Part shown: one piece after another, positions 7,818 to 14,661 of the stretch | How positions within the stretch are numbered: the stretch's first letter is position 1 | Layout: each line of letters begins with the position of its first letter | Assembly: GCA_040007095.1 (NCBI GenBank) | Contig: JBDTVS010000238.1 | Span: forward strand, 1 to 17,365 | Reading direction: 5' to 3' | Source: JBDTVS01 sp040007095 | GTDB lineage: Bacteria; Acidobacteriota; Vicinamibacteria; Vicinamibacterales; CAVVIG01 | Length of the DNA: 17,365 nt | Notes under the pieces: generated by a model | Told to the model about the DNA's origin: nothing | Database searches by the model: none | Seen by the model: only the letters and a program-made list of their open reading frames with translations | Program-made: the position numbers and the translations under genes

Positions 7818-8090
7818 ACCCCACGTCCTCCGCCGTCGCCGCCGAATCCTTCCTCGGAGTCTTCCCGACGTCGACGGCCACACTTCCGCCAGGTTTGGTT
7901 GCCTGAACTACGACAACCTACGACGAACTTGACGCCGAGCAACTGGAAAGCTACTCGCGATTCTGTCTTCACCCGTTACTCACGTTGACGGGATGGTCAC
8001 GCGTCGTCTTCGGACAGATTCTGCCGAGCCGCGTTTTCGCACCGTACGAGGTCGGCCAAGCGCCGCTCCTCCGGCTCAATCGCGCACCGG
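7818..8090. other. Convergent intergenic region with a startless open frame (7907-8119)
   Basis: The region lies between the receptor stop and the stop of the minus-strand hypothetical gene. A plus-strand frame open from 7907 to TGA 8117-8119 reads TTTTYDELDAEQLESYSRFC and continues to LLRLNRAP, and runs into the 3' end of the opposing gene. It has no ATG or GTG where the protein-like part begins (an ACG stands there), so it may be a gene relic. No family is recognised. No hairpin with a T-tract is visible for either flanking gene. Confidence 0.35.
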
Positions 8091-8594
8091 CTATCGCCAG
8101 GTCAAGGCGCCGATCGTGAGTCCGACGATCCCGCCTGACAGCACGGCGCCGCCCACCACCTTCGTCCCGTAGCCGCACCCGGTCGCGACCGGGTGAGAAC
8201 TGCACTCCGGCCGGTTGGCATACACCAGGATTGCTGCGCCAGTGATCGAGGCGACTGCGCCGATGACAATCGCCGCAATCGATCCGTCCCGTTCCCGGCG
8301 GAGTCGTCGAGGCTGGCCTCGGTATATCTGGGCCGCGAAAATGCTGGATTCAGCGGGTGGGACATCGAAGATGCCGTGCGAGCGGGCCTTGGCCCCCAGG
8401 GCAATCGCTGCCCCACTGGACGTCAGGCGGGAAGACTCGAGAAACGTCGGCGCCACCGACGATACGTCCGTCGCCGCGGTTCGAGTCCCGTCGATACCCT
8501 CTCCTGCGCTCGCGAACAGCGGCCCGTTCCATTGCGCAGCGACCATGCACACCATCAAGGCACCGATCGTCGACAAGCGGTGAGTTCTGACCAT
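8091..8594 (-). CDS. Small exported hypothetical protein with C-terminal glycine-rich membrane segments
   Basis: The protein has 167 residues and is not assignable to a named family. A signal peptide (MVRTHRLSTIGALMVCMVAA) starts at ATG 8594, which is preceded by GGAGAAGG. The longer version from 8639 would bury this signal and is rejected. A basic stretch (RGQPRRLRRERDG) precedes two hydrophobic, Gly/Ala-rich segments: IAAIVIGAVASITGAAILVY and VVGGAVLSGGIVGLTIGALTW. Between them lies PECSSHPVATGCGYG, where the two cysteines could form a disulphide. Membrane association is likely. A perfect 20-bp palindrome sits within the codons of that Cys loop. Confidence 0.65.
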   Translation of the reverse strand: MVRTHRLSTIGALMVCMVAAQWNGPLFASAGEGIDGTRTAATDVSSVAPTFLESSRLTSSGAAIALGAKARSHGIFDVPPAESSIFAAQIYRGQPRRLRRERDGSIAAIVIGAVASITGAAILVYANRPECSSHPVATGCGYGTKVVGGAVLSGGIVGLTIGALTWR

Positions 8595-8596
8595 TT

Positions 8597-8604
8597 CCTT
8601 CTCC
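8597..8604 (-). promoter_or_regulatory. Ribosome binding site deciding the start at 8594
   Basis: GGAGAAGG on the minus strand places GGAG six bases ahead of ATG 8594. No comparable site supports the upstream ATG at 8639, and only the 8594 start puts the signal peptide at the N-terminus. Confidence 0.6.
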
Positions 8605-8656
8605 GTAGGTGAACCGACCCCGAGAGGCGCCATATCCACGATCCTAAACGAATTGA

Positions 8657-8891
8657 CGCCAGCGATGGTCGCTTGCTTGTGCGACGGCGGTTCTCGCGCT
8701 CTTCGCCGTCGGCGTGCTAATGATTCAACTACGCCTGACGGTGCTCACGCTCGATTTCGACGTCGCAATTCCCGGCCACGGTCCCGTGGCCACGAGAGCG
8801 GATCTCGTGAAATTCAAAGCCGCTTCGAGGGCAGGCTGGCCGGCTGGCCAGCGCGCAGGTGGAGGGTCTGATCTCGCGGATCGTTCAGTAA
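8657..8891 (+). pseudogene. Relic: membrane segment joined to the C-terminus of a metallo-beta-lactamase-fold protein, frameshifted
   Basis: A frame opens after TGA 8654-8656. It encodes a hydrophobic segment (WSLACATAVLALFAVGVLMI), then LTLDFDVAIPGHGPVATRAD and LVKFKA. The PGHGP motif with the following T-x-AD-L-x-x-F is the C-terminal metal-ligand region of exported metallo-beta-lactamase-fold hydrolases. Near 8847 the match changes frame: AQVEGLISRIVQ, then TAA at 8889-8891, resembles the usual 'xRVxxLIxxG' helix that ends the family. The N-terminal HxHxDH half is absent, and no ATG begins the frame (only GTG 8714). It looks like a deletion product. It is not a copy of the intact hydrolase at 3990-4919, whose equivalent motif reads ITGHS. 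Confidence 0.5.
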
Positions 8892-8958
8892 CGGTTAATG
8901 ACGACGACGCAATTGGTTTCAGGCTTGAGACGCCTCGACGAATGCTCTTTGCGGGCGA

Positions 8959-9609
8959 TCACGGGGCCGTGCAGCGCAACGCCTGCTCCCCAGGCGCGCC
9001 ACGCTCGACGCCAGGCGGACGCCGATCGCGAAAGACACGGTGGCAGGCGAGACACGCGTCGCTCATGTCACCGGTCAAGTCGCTGACCGCCTCCTGGTTT
9101 CTCGCCTTCGCAGCCGCGTAGCTCTTGCGCGCGACGTCGAGCATGTCTTTCGTGTACTTGATCCAGTCGGCACGGTCGACCGGGACCGGCTTCCCATTGG
9201 CGCACGTACGGCCCGGTGTCAGCAACAACGGAGTGGCCTCCGCGAGCGCAGCCGCCGCGTAATCGACGTCCTCCCAACCCGAGTACAGGGCCGATCCCCA
9301 CTGGACCCAATCGAACACCTTGGGATTGGGGCTGTTGTCGGGCTTCTTGAGCGCCGGATCGTGCGTCTGGACGTTGAAGAGCATGTTGGCTGTGGGGAAG
9401 AAGATGCCGCGCATCAACTGCAGCATGTTCGCCGTCAACGCACCTTTCGGCGATTCGAGCGCGGACTCAGTCGGTTTCGCCTGCGCGTGAAGACCGGGCT
9501 CGAAGGTCTCGGCGACGAGACAGGCCGACACCAAGGCCCCGGCGATCGCGGCCCGTGACAGGGACCCGATCCGTCGCCCGCCGGCCTGACTCTCGTGGAA
9601 AAGCTGCAT
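8959..9609 (-). CDS. Exported monohaem cytochrome, c'-like, haem motif near C-terminus
   Basis: The protein has 216 residues. The signal peptide ends about residue 44 (GLHAQA). A single CxxCH motif, ACLACHRVFRDR, lies at 185-196, with Cys186, Cys189 and axial His190. A C-terminal haem site followed by x-x-[YF]-R is the hallmark of cytochrome c' and related four-helix cytochromes. A Met-rich helix near residues 62-76 (MLQLMRGIFFPTANM) could supply the distal side. The 20-residue tail after the haem motif ends RCTAP; I recall similar RC-P endings in acidobacterial relatives. Location is periplasmic, with covalent haem attached there. It could carry electrons or bind small gas ligands; the sequence does not decide. 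GGAG lies ahead of ATG 9609. Confidence 0.8.
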   Translation of the reverse strand: MQLFHESQAGGRRIGSLSRAAIAGALVSACLVAETFEPGLHAQAKPTESALESPKGALTANMLQLMRGIFFPTANMLFNVQTHDPALKKPDNSPNPKVFDWVQWGSALYSGWEDVDYAAAALAEATPLLLTPGRTCANGKPVPVDRADWIKYTKDMLDVARKSYAAAKARNQEAVSDLTGDMSDACLACHRVFRDRRPPGVERGAPGEQALRCTAP

Positions 9610-9698
9610 GTTCGAATTCTCCGATGCTGAACGTGGTGCGGAATGCTACCACGCGCGGGCGGGCGGGTCTGGCATTGCGGTTGACGAACGACAGCTAC
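9610..9698. other. Short spacer upstream of the c'-like cytochrome
   Basis: This is the probable promoter region of the minus-strand cytochrome gene. The repeat element that follows lies directly upstream of it. No clear -35/-10 pair is visible on the minus strand. Confidence 0.35.
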
Positions 9699-9836
9699 CA
9701 GCCCGTGGTGAAAGTCTGACTGCATTCGACGCGCGATGCATCCCCGGGGACTGCGTTGCTCCTCGCTCAAATACTCCCGGCATTCTCGGTCGTCGCGCCT
9801 TGCCCGCCGGGCGCCTCGGACTTTCACCACGGGCTG
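9699..9836. repeat. Palindromic intergenic repeat element, copy 2 (138 bp)
   Basis: A perfect 17-bp inverted repeat bounds the element: CAGCCCGTGGTGAAAGT at 9699-9715 against 9820-9836. Read on the minus strand, the core runs CCGAGGCGCCCGG, GGCAAGGCGCGA, GAGCAACGC, GGGATGCATCG and GAATGC, in the same order and spacing as copy 1 (from 152). By eye, about three quarters of positions agree over roughly 95 bp with at most one gap. The arms differ from copy 1 but share CCCGT and TGAA. It lies 27 bp beyond the stop of the minus-strand lipoprotein gene. No coding content is credible. Confidence 0.8.
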
Positions 9837-9863
9837 CCAATCCCTGAAAAGAACATCAGGCGA

Positions 9864-10331
9864 TCAGTGTGATCCTTTTGGTGTCCCGGACGGGCTGGTG
9901 AAGATCGCCTCTTCGACCGTGAACGACCAATCGAGGTTGGCCGATTCGACCGAGATCTGGAACGCGCGCGGATCGTCGGCCATGTAGGCCGTGCCCTCTC
10001 CCTGGCCCTTTTCATCCACGGGCTGCTGGAGGTCACGACCACTGATCGCGCTTTGCAGGATCAGTTTGAAAGTGCCGGCGCCTGTGGACGCCTCGTTTTT
10101 CGTCCGCCAGTGAATCCGCAGCGCGCCGGTCAGGCCGAGGAACGATTCTGTCTGTGCGTTCCCGCCTCCCGACCACTCCCCCAGGTTCTTCCAGACGACG
10201 ATTTCCTTCTGGACCGGTTTCGGGGCCGGCCTCCCGCATGCGCTCGTCAGCAGGGCCCACGCCACTGGAAGCGCCATGGCGGACCGCGTCAGCCGGCGAG
10301 GTCCGCGCCACCAATTTGCCACGTCAAGCAT
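9864..10331 (-). CDS. Putative lipoprotein of unknown function
   Basis: The protein has 155 residues from ATG 10331. The N-terminus MLDVANWWRGPRRLTRSAMA plus LPVAWALLTSACGRP looks like a lipoprotein signal with Cys32 as the lipidated residue. The lipobox TSAC is imperfect because -3 is Thr instead of Leu. The mature part is beta-rich (IVVWKNLGEWSGGG, LRIHWRTKNE, FKLILQSAISGR) and ends SANLDWSFTVEEAIFTSPSG; no known family is recognised. Starts upstream of 10331 add a Gly/Arg-rich leader before the signal and were rejected. It faces away from the molybdenum hydroxylase operon, sharing its upstream region, and is followed by the repeat element. Confidence 0.6.
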   Translation of the reverse strand: MLDVANWWRGPRRLTRSAMALPVAWALLTSACGRPAPKPVQKEIVVWKNLGEWSGGGNAQTESFLGLTGALRIHWRTKNEASTGAGTFKLILQSAISGRDLQQPVDEKGQGEGTAYMADDPRAFQISVESANLDWSFTVEEAIFTSPSGTPKGSH

Positions 10332-10398
10332 TGTATCTGCAGTATTTACACGTCTTTCACCGCCCCCGCCGACGCCCGCCGCCCTCGTCACATCGCTC

Positions 10399-10427
10399 TT
10401 GCAAGCACAAGGCGTTGGCGCTATGTT
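10399..10427 (+). promoter_or_regulatory. Candidate sigma-70 promoter of the molybdenum hydroxylase operon
   Basis: TTGCAA at 10399-10404 and TATGTT at 10422-10427 are separated by exactly 17 bp. Each hexamer matches the consensus at four of six positions. The expected start near 10434 gives a leader of about 47 nt before ATG 10481. No operator-like dyad is obvious next to it. Confidence 0.45.
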
Positions 10428-10480
10428 CTGCTATCCGCGCCCGTCAACTTCGCTCGGACATTGACGACAGGTGGCCGCTC

Positions 10481-11116
10481 ATGGAAGACAAAGACGTGAC
10501 TGAAGACATTCCGAAGAACGTCTCACGCCGTAATTTCATCAAGGGGGTCGTCGCCTCAGGGGCGGTCGTGTCGACGACCGGCTACCTCTGGCGATCGTCG
10601 GCGTTACACGGTCAACAGGCTTCTGCGCCTGGAAGCGTTGAGCGTCTGATCACGCTGAATGTCAATGGCCAGGATCGGCGCGTCGACGTGCTGAAGCAGG
10701 AGACTCTGGCGACGACGCTGCGCTACAAGCTGGGACTCACAGGGACGAAACTGGGCTGCGACCGCGCCGAATGCGGCGCGTGCACCGTCCTGGTCGACGA
10801 TGTGCCGCGATACGCATGCTCGGTACTCACCCACACGGTCCGCGGCCGGAAGATCGCGACGATCGAGGGACTGGCCGCCGCCGACGGCACGCTGCATCCG
10901 GTGCAGCAGGGCGTGATCGATGAACAGGGCTTCCAGTGTGCGTTCTGCATGTCGGGATTCATCATGGCGACTGTGGGCTATCTCAAGACGAACCCGAATC
11001 CGACGCGTACGGAGCTCGCGCATGGCATTTCCGGCAATCTCTGTCGGTGTCAGGACTACGACAAGATTCTCACCGCGATGATGTGCGGTGCTGAAAACAT
11101 GCGGAAGAAGGCGTAA
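10481..11116 (+). CDS. Molybdenum hydroxylase small subunit, [2Fe-2S], with Tat signal
   Basis: The protein has 211 residues. A twin-arginine signal (SRRNFIKG at 15-22, then a hydrophobic stretch) marks export of the folded protein. The plant-type [2Fe-2S] domain has Cys93, 98, 101 and 113 (GCDRAECGACTVLVD ... YACS). The C-terminal helical [2Fe-2S] domain has Cys153, 156, 188 and 190 (CAFCMSGF ... LCRC). This is the full set of the xanthine dehydrogenase small subunit family. The two clusters carry electrons from the molybdenum site to FAD. AGGTGG lies about 7 bases before ATG 10481; longer frames from 10154 would put non-signal sequence ahead of the RR motif. It is first in the operon, two bases before the catalytic subunit. 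Confidence 0.93.
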   Translation: MEDKDVTEDIPKNVSRRNFIKGVVASGAVVSTTGYLWRSSALHGQQASAPGSVERLITLNVNGQDRRVDVLKQETLATTLRYKLGLTGTKLGCDRAECGACTVLVDDVPRYACSVLTHTVRGRKIATIEGLAAADGTLHPVQQGVIDEQGFQCAFCMSGFIMATVGYLKTNPNPTRTELAHGISGNLCRCQDYDKILTAMMCGAENMRKKA

Positions 11117-11118
11117 TC

Positions 11119-13629
11119 ATGGCTGCACCGAAACTCGTCGGACAGAATTACACGGTTCCGGACCTGGTGGCGAAAGTCACGGGGAAATCGAAATACGCCG
11201 AGGACTTTCGCGCCGAGGGGATGATCTTTGCCAAGCTCCTGCTGAGTCCGCTGCCGCATGCGCGCGTCACGCGTCTCGACACGACAGCGGCGATGGCGAT
11301 GCCCGGCGTCAAGGCGATCCTGACCTTCGACGACCTGCCGAAGCCAGCGGACTCCATCAACGACAACGGCCAGGTGATCTTCGCCAATATCGACGGCGAG
11401 GTCCCGCTCACGAATGAGCCGGTCTACCAGGGCCAGCCGATTCTGGCGGTCGCCGCGGTCGACGAGGTCACGGCGGCCGACGCGATCGAAAAGATTCAGA
11501 TCGACTTCGAGCCGCTTCCCTTCGTGGTCGATCCGCTGGTGAGCCTGCGCCCGGGCGGCCCCAACGCACGGACCAAGGGCAACTACTGGTTCATCCCGCC
11601 GCCGGCCCCGGCGCCGCCTGGGGGCGGCCAGGCGCAAAACCCACCGCGGCCGGACATCAAGGAGTTGAAGTACGCCGACGGGGAGCTGGCCGAGGCCAAG
11701 GACGGCCAACTGCCGATCCTGAGCACCGCGCCGGAGACCTGGGCGTACGGCGATCTCGAGGCAGGTTTCAAGGAAGCCGCGCTCGTGCTCGACGAAACCT
11801 ACGTCTCGCCCGACACGAGCCACCAGACGCTCGAGACCCGAACCTGCATGGCGTACTGGCAGAACGGCAAACTGCACATCTATACCGGCACGCAGAGCAC
11901 CGTCCAGACGGTCGGGGGCGTTGCCCGATGGGTCGGCATTCCACCCGAAAACGTGGTCGTCGTCAGCGAGTACACGGGTGGAGGGTTCGGCAGCAAAATT
12001 ACCGGCGGGATTTCGTTGATCATTCCCGCGCTGCTCGCGAAGAAGGCGAATGCGCCGGTGATGATGCGGATCAGCCGCGAGGAGGAGCACTACATCGGCC
12101 GCGCTCGTCCCGGCGTACGCTCGCGGATGAAGGTGGGCTTCACCAAGGAAGGCCGCATCACGGCGCTCGACATGTTCTCGGTCAGCGACAACGGTCCGTT
12201 CGAGCGCCAGGGTGATTGCAACAACACCGGTGTGATCGCCTCGCTGGCGTATCAGCCGAAGGCGATGCGCTTCCGCGGCATCTCGGTCCTGACCAACACG
12301 CCACCGCGAGGTCCGCAGAGTCAACCGGGAGGCACGCAATCGCACATCGTCATGGAGCCGGTGATCGCGAAGGCGGCTCGCAAGCTGGGGATCGATCAGG
12401 TGGCCATTCGCCGTCTGAACTCGCCCGAAGGCAAGGCGCTGTTCGGCCCGCCTGCCGGTCCGAAGGCGGTGCGGCAGTACGTGACGAGCGCGTTCATCAA
12501 GCAGGCGCTGGATAAAGGCGCGCAGATGTTCCGTTGGGACGAGCGCAAGCTGGAGAGCGGCAAGCGGAAGGGATCGAAAGTGCGCGGCGTCGGCGTCGCG
12601 GTCAGCACGTATAGCGCCGGATCGGTCGGGTTCGACGGCCTGTTCGTGATCAAGCCCGATGGCATGCTCTACGTTCAGTCCGGCATCGGTAATCACGGAA
12701 CCGGATCGGTCAGCGATTGCCACCGTGTGTCGGCCGAGCTCCTCGGCGTACCCTGGGACAAGGTCGTGGTCACCTCCGGCGACACGTCGAAAAATCTCCC
12801 GTGGACGTGCCCGAGCGGCGGCAGCCAGACCATTCACGCGATGACGCGCGCGGCCCATGCCGCGGGGATGGACGCAAAGAAGAAGCTGCAGGAGATCGCC
12901 GCGAAAGATCTCGGCGGGCGGCCGGAAGATTACGACGTTGCCGGCGAGCGCGTCGCCCGCAAAGGCGGCGGACCCGGGATGACGCTGGCGAAGGCGGCGC
13001 AACGGGCCGTCGAGCTCGGCGGCGCGTACGACGGCCACGAGCTTCCGAAGGACATCAACCGGTTCACCAGGACGTCGGCGACCGCGCTCGTGGGTCAGGG
13101 CCTGATGGGTGTGGCGAAGGACAATTACCCGCACGACGGCCAGTCGCGTTCATTCGTCGCCGGGTTTGCCGAGGTGGAAATCGACGTCGAGACCGGGAAG
13201 TACCACATCCTCGACTATCTGGCCGTGGCCGACGTGGGCACCGTCATTCACCCGCGCAACCTGGGCGGTCAGATACTCGGACGCTCGATGCTGGGCATCG
13301 GCCACGCGATCGGCCAGAAGTGGGTATACGACCAGCACTATGGTGTCGCGCTGGCCCGGCGCTTCCACCACAATAAGCCGCCGACGATTCTCGATGCGCC
13401 GCAACACATGGACTGGGCCGCCGTGGAGCTGCCGGATCCGGAGACACCCACCGGCGCACGCGGCATCGGTGAGCCGCCGGTCGGCGCCGGCGCCTGCGCC
13501 GTCCTGAACGCGATCAGCGACGCGCTCGGAGATGAAATCTTCCGCCGGGCGCCGGTCACGCTCGATATGATTCTGACTGCGCTTGAAGCGGGCCGGCCGA
13601 CCACCGAGCCCCTCACGGCCCACATCTAG
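11119..13629 (+). CDS. Molybdenum hydroxylase large subunit (molybdopterin-binding, xanthine dehydrogenase family)
   Basis: The protein has 836 residues, longer than the roughly 730-780 usual for stand-alone large subunits. Residues 1-130 form the aldehyde oxidase/xanthine dehydrogenase a/b hammerhead domain (GKSKYAEDF, LSPLPHARV). TGGGFGSK at 286-293 is the pyranopterin-binding glycine motif. The catalytic Glu is E785 in GIGEPPVGAG. The substrate-pocket segment reads TNTPPRGPQSQPGGTQ where xanthine dehydrogenases have FRGFG, so the substrate is probably not xanthine. A Pro/Gly-rich insertion (PPPAPAPPGGGQAQNPP) near residue 160 explains some of the extra length. It has no signal and should be exported with the Tat-bearing small subunit. 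AGAAGG at 11106-11111 is the ribosome site. Substrate is unknown. Confidence 0.92.
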   Translation: MAAPKLVGQNYTVPDLVAKVTGKSKYAEDFRAEGMIFAKLLLSPLPHARVTRLDTTAAMAMPGVKAILTFDDLPKPADSINDNGQVIFANIDGEVPLTNEPVYQGQPILAVAAVDEVTAADAIEKIQIDFEPLPFVVDPLVSLRPGGPNARTKGNYWFIPPPAPAPPGGGQAQNPPRPDIKELKYADGELAEAKDGQLPILSTAPETWAYGDLEAGFKEAALVLDETYVSPDTSHQTLETRTCMAYWQNGKLHIYTGTQSTVQTVGGVARWVGIPPENVVVVSEYTGGGFGSKITGGISLIIPALLAKKANAPVMMRISREEEHYIGRARPGVRSRMKVGFTKEGRITALDMFSVSDNGPFERQGDCNNTGVIASLAYQPKAMRFRGISVLTNTPPRGPQSQPGGTQSHIVMEPVIAKAARKLGIDQVAIRRLNSPEGKALFGPPAGPKAVRQYVTSAFIKQALDKGAQMFRWDERKLESGKRKGSKVRGVGVAVSTYSAGSVGFDGLFVIKPDGMLYVQSGIGNHGTGSVSDCHRVSAELLGVPWDKVVVTSGDTSKNLPWTCPSGGSQTIHAMTRAAHAAGMDAKKKLQEIAAKDLGGRPEDYDVAGERVARKGGGPGMTLAKAAQRAVELGGAYDGHELPKDINRFTRTSATALVGQGLMGVAKDNYPHDGQSRSFVAGFAEVEIDVETGKYHILDYLAVADVGTVIHPRNLGGQILGRSMLGIGHAIGQKWVYDQHYGVALARRFHHNKPPTILDAPQHMDWAAVELPDPETPTGARGIGEPPVGAGACAVLNAISDALGDEIFRRAPVTLDMILTALEAGRPTTEPLTAHI

Positions 13630-13647
13630 GAAAAGGAGAGGTACATC

Positions 13648-14661
13648 ATGGCCGTGATTCATGACGTGATGCCGGCATTCGAGCTCTTTCAGCCGGGGAG
13701 CATCAGCGACGCGGTGGCTCTCCTGAATCGGTACGGCGCGAGCGCCTGGGTGATGGCGGGCGGACTCGATTCCTTCGACTGGCTGAAGGATCGGATCAAA
13801 CGCCCCAGCGTGGTCGTCGATCTGAGCCAGGTTCAGGGCCTGCGCGGCATCAAAGCCGCGAACGGCGGGCTCGAGATCGGCGCCGGCACGACGCTCACCG
13901 AGCTCGCGCGCGACCCGCAAGTGCGCGACAATTTTGGATTGTTGGCGGAAGCGGCCGAGCTCGTGGCCTCGCCGCAGATCCGCAATCAGGGCACGATCGG
14001 CGGCAACGTCTCGCAGGACACGCGCTGCTGGTACTACCGCGCCGGATGGTCGTGTTACCGAGCGGGAGGCAACATCTGCTATGCCGACTCGCCCACTGCG
14101 ATCAACCGCGAGCACGCCATCCTGGACGCGGACCGCTGCGTGGCCGTGAACCCCTCCGACACGGCACCGGCGCTCGTTGCGCTCGATGCCCAGATGGTCA
14201 TCCAGAGCGCGAGCGGCGAGCGTATCGTCAACGCGGAAGACTACTTCATCGGGCCGGGAGTGGACATCACGCGGATGACGGTTCTGGCGCCTGGCGAGCT
14301 GCTGAAGGCGATCAGGATTCCGCCGACCTGGGCGGGCGCGCAGTTCTACTTCGAGAAGGTCCGCGACCGTAACGTCTGGGACTTCCCGCTGCTGAACGTG
14401 GCGGCGGCGGCGAAATATTCCGGCGAGAACATCGCGGGTATCCGCGTCGTGATCAACGCCGCGGCGGCGAGGCCTCTGCGCCTGCACGCCGTGGAAGCGG
14501 CGGTGATCGGCAAGCCGCGAAACGAGGAGACGGCAACGCTTGCGGGTCAGCTCGCGATTCAAGGAGCACAGGCGTTGCGCTACAACGGCTACAAGATCCC
14601 GTTGATGCGGAATCTGGTGAAGCGGGCGATTCGCGGCGGGAGCGGCACATGGACTTCGTAA
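13648..14661 (+). CDS. Molybdenum hydroxylase FAD-binding subunit with probable extra [4Fe-4S] site
   Basis: The protein has 337 residues. FAD-binding motifs are present: VMAGGLDSFDWLK at 35-47 and SPQIRNQGTIGGNV at 108-121. Unlike ordinary subunit M proteins, it carries Cys127, 136, 144 and 164 (DTRCWYYRAGWSC, NICYADSP, DADRCVAVNPSDTAPAL). In PaoB of periplasmic aldehyde oxidoreductase and HcrB of 4-hydroxybenzoyl-CoA reductase, an insertion at this point binds a [4Fe-4S] cluster, and the surrounding sequence here is closest to the PaoB type. It should take electrons from the small subunit and pass them to the cytochrome b. AAGGAGAGG at 13633-13641 supports the start. Its last 13 bases overlap the next gene. 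Confidence 0.9.
   Translation: MAVIHDVMPAFELFQPGSISDAVALLNRYGASAWVMAGGLDSFDWLKDRIKRPSVVVDLSQVQGLRGIKAANGGLEIGAGTTLTELARDPQVRDNFGLLAEAAELVASPQIRNQGTIGGNVSQDTRCWYYRAGWSCYRAGGNICYADSPTAINREHAILDADRCVAVNPSDTAPALVALDAQMVIQSASGERIVNAEDYFIGPGVDITRMTVLAPGELLKAIRIPPTWAGAQFYFEKVRDRNVWDFPLLNVAAAAKYSGENIAGIRVVINAAAARPLRLHAVEAAVIGKPRNEETATLAGQLAIQGAQALRYNGYKIPLMRNLVKRAIRGGSGTWTS

Noticed and set aside
5466..7883. 805-codon open frame on the minus strand
   Set aside because: It is antisense to the TonB-dependent receptor, rich in Arg/Val/His/Gly, lacks any domain pattern, and arises from GC-biased codon positions of the real gene.
8818..8860. Repeated GGCTGGCC units resembling a short tandem repeat
   Set aside because: Only two imperfect units are present; there is no array and no CRISPR-like spacing anywhere in the window.
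10154..10480. Longer N-terminus for the [2Fe-2S] subunit
   Set aside because: It would place over 100 unrelated residues before the Tat signal and overlap the divergent lipoprotein gene.
11056..13134. 692-codon open frame on the minus strand
   Set aside because: It is antisense to the molybdopterin subunit, which has complete family motifs; the antisense protein is Arg/His/Asp-rich with no recognisable fold.
13150..14562. 470-codon open frame on the minus strand
   Set aside because: It covers the FAD subunit and the end of the large subunit in antisense; same compositional artefact.
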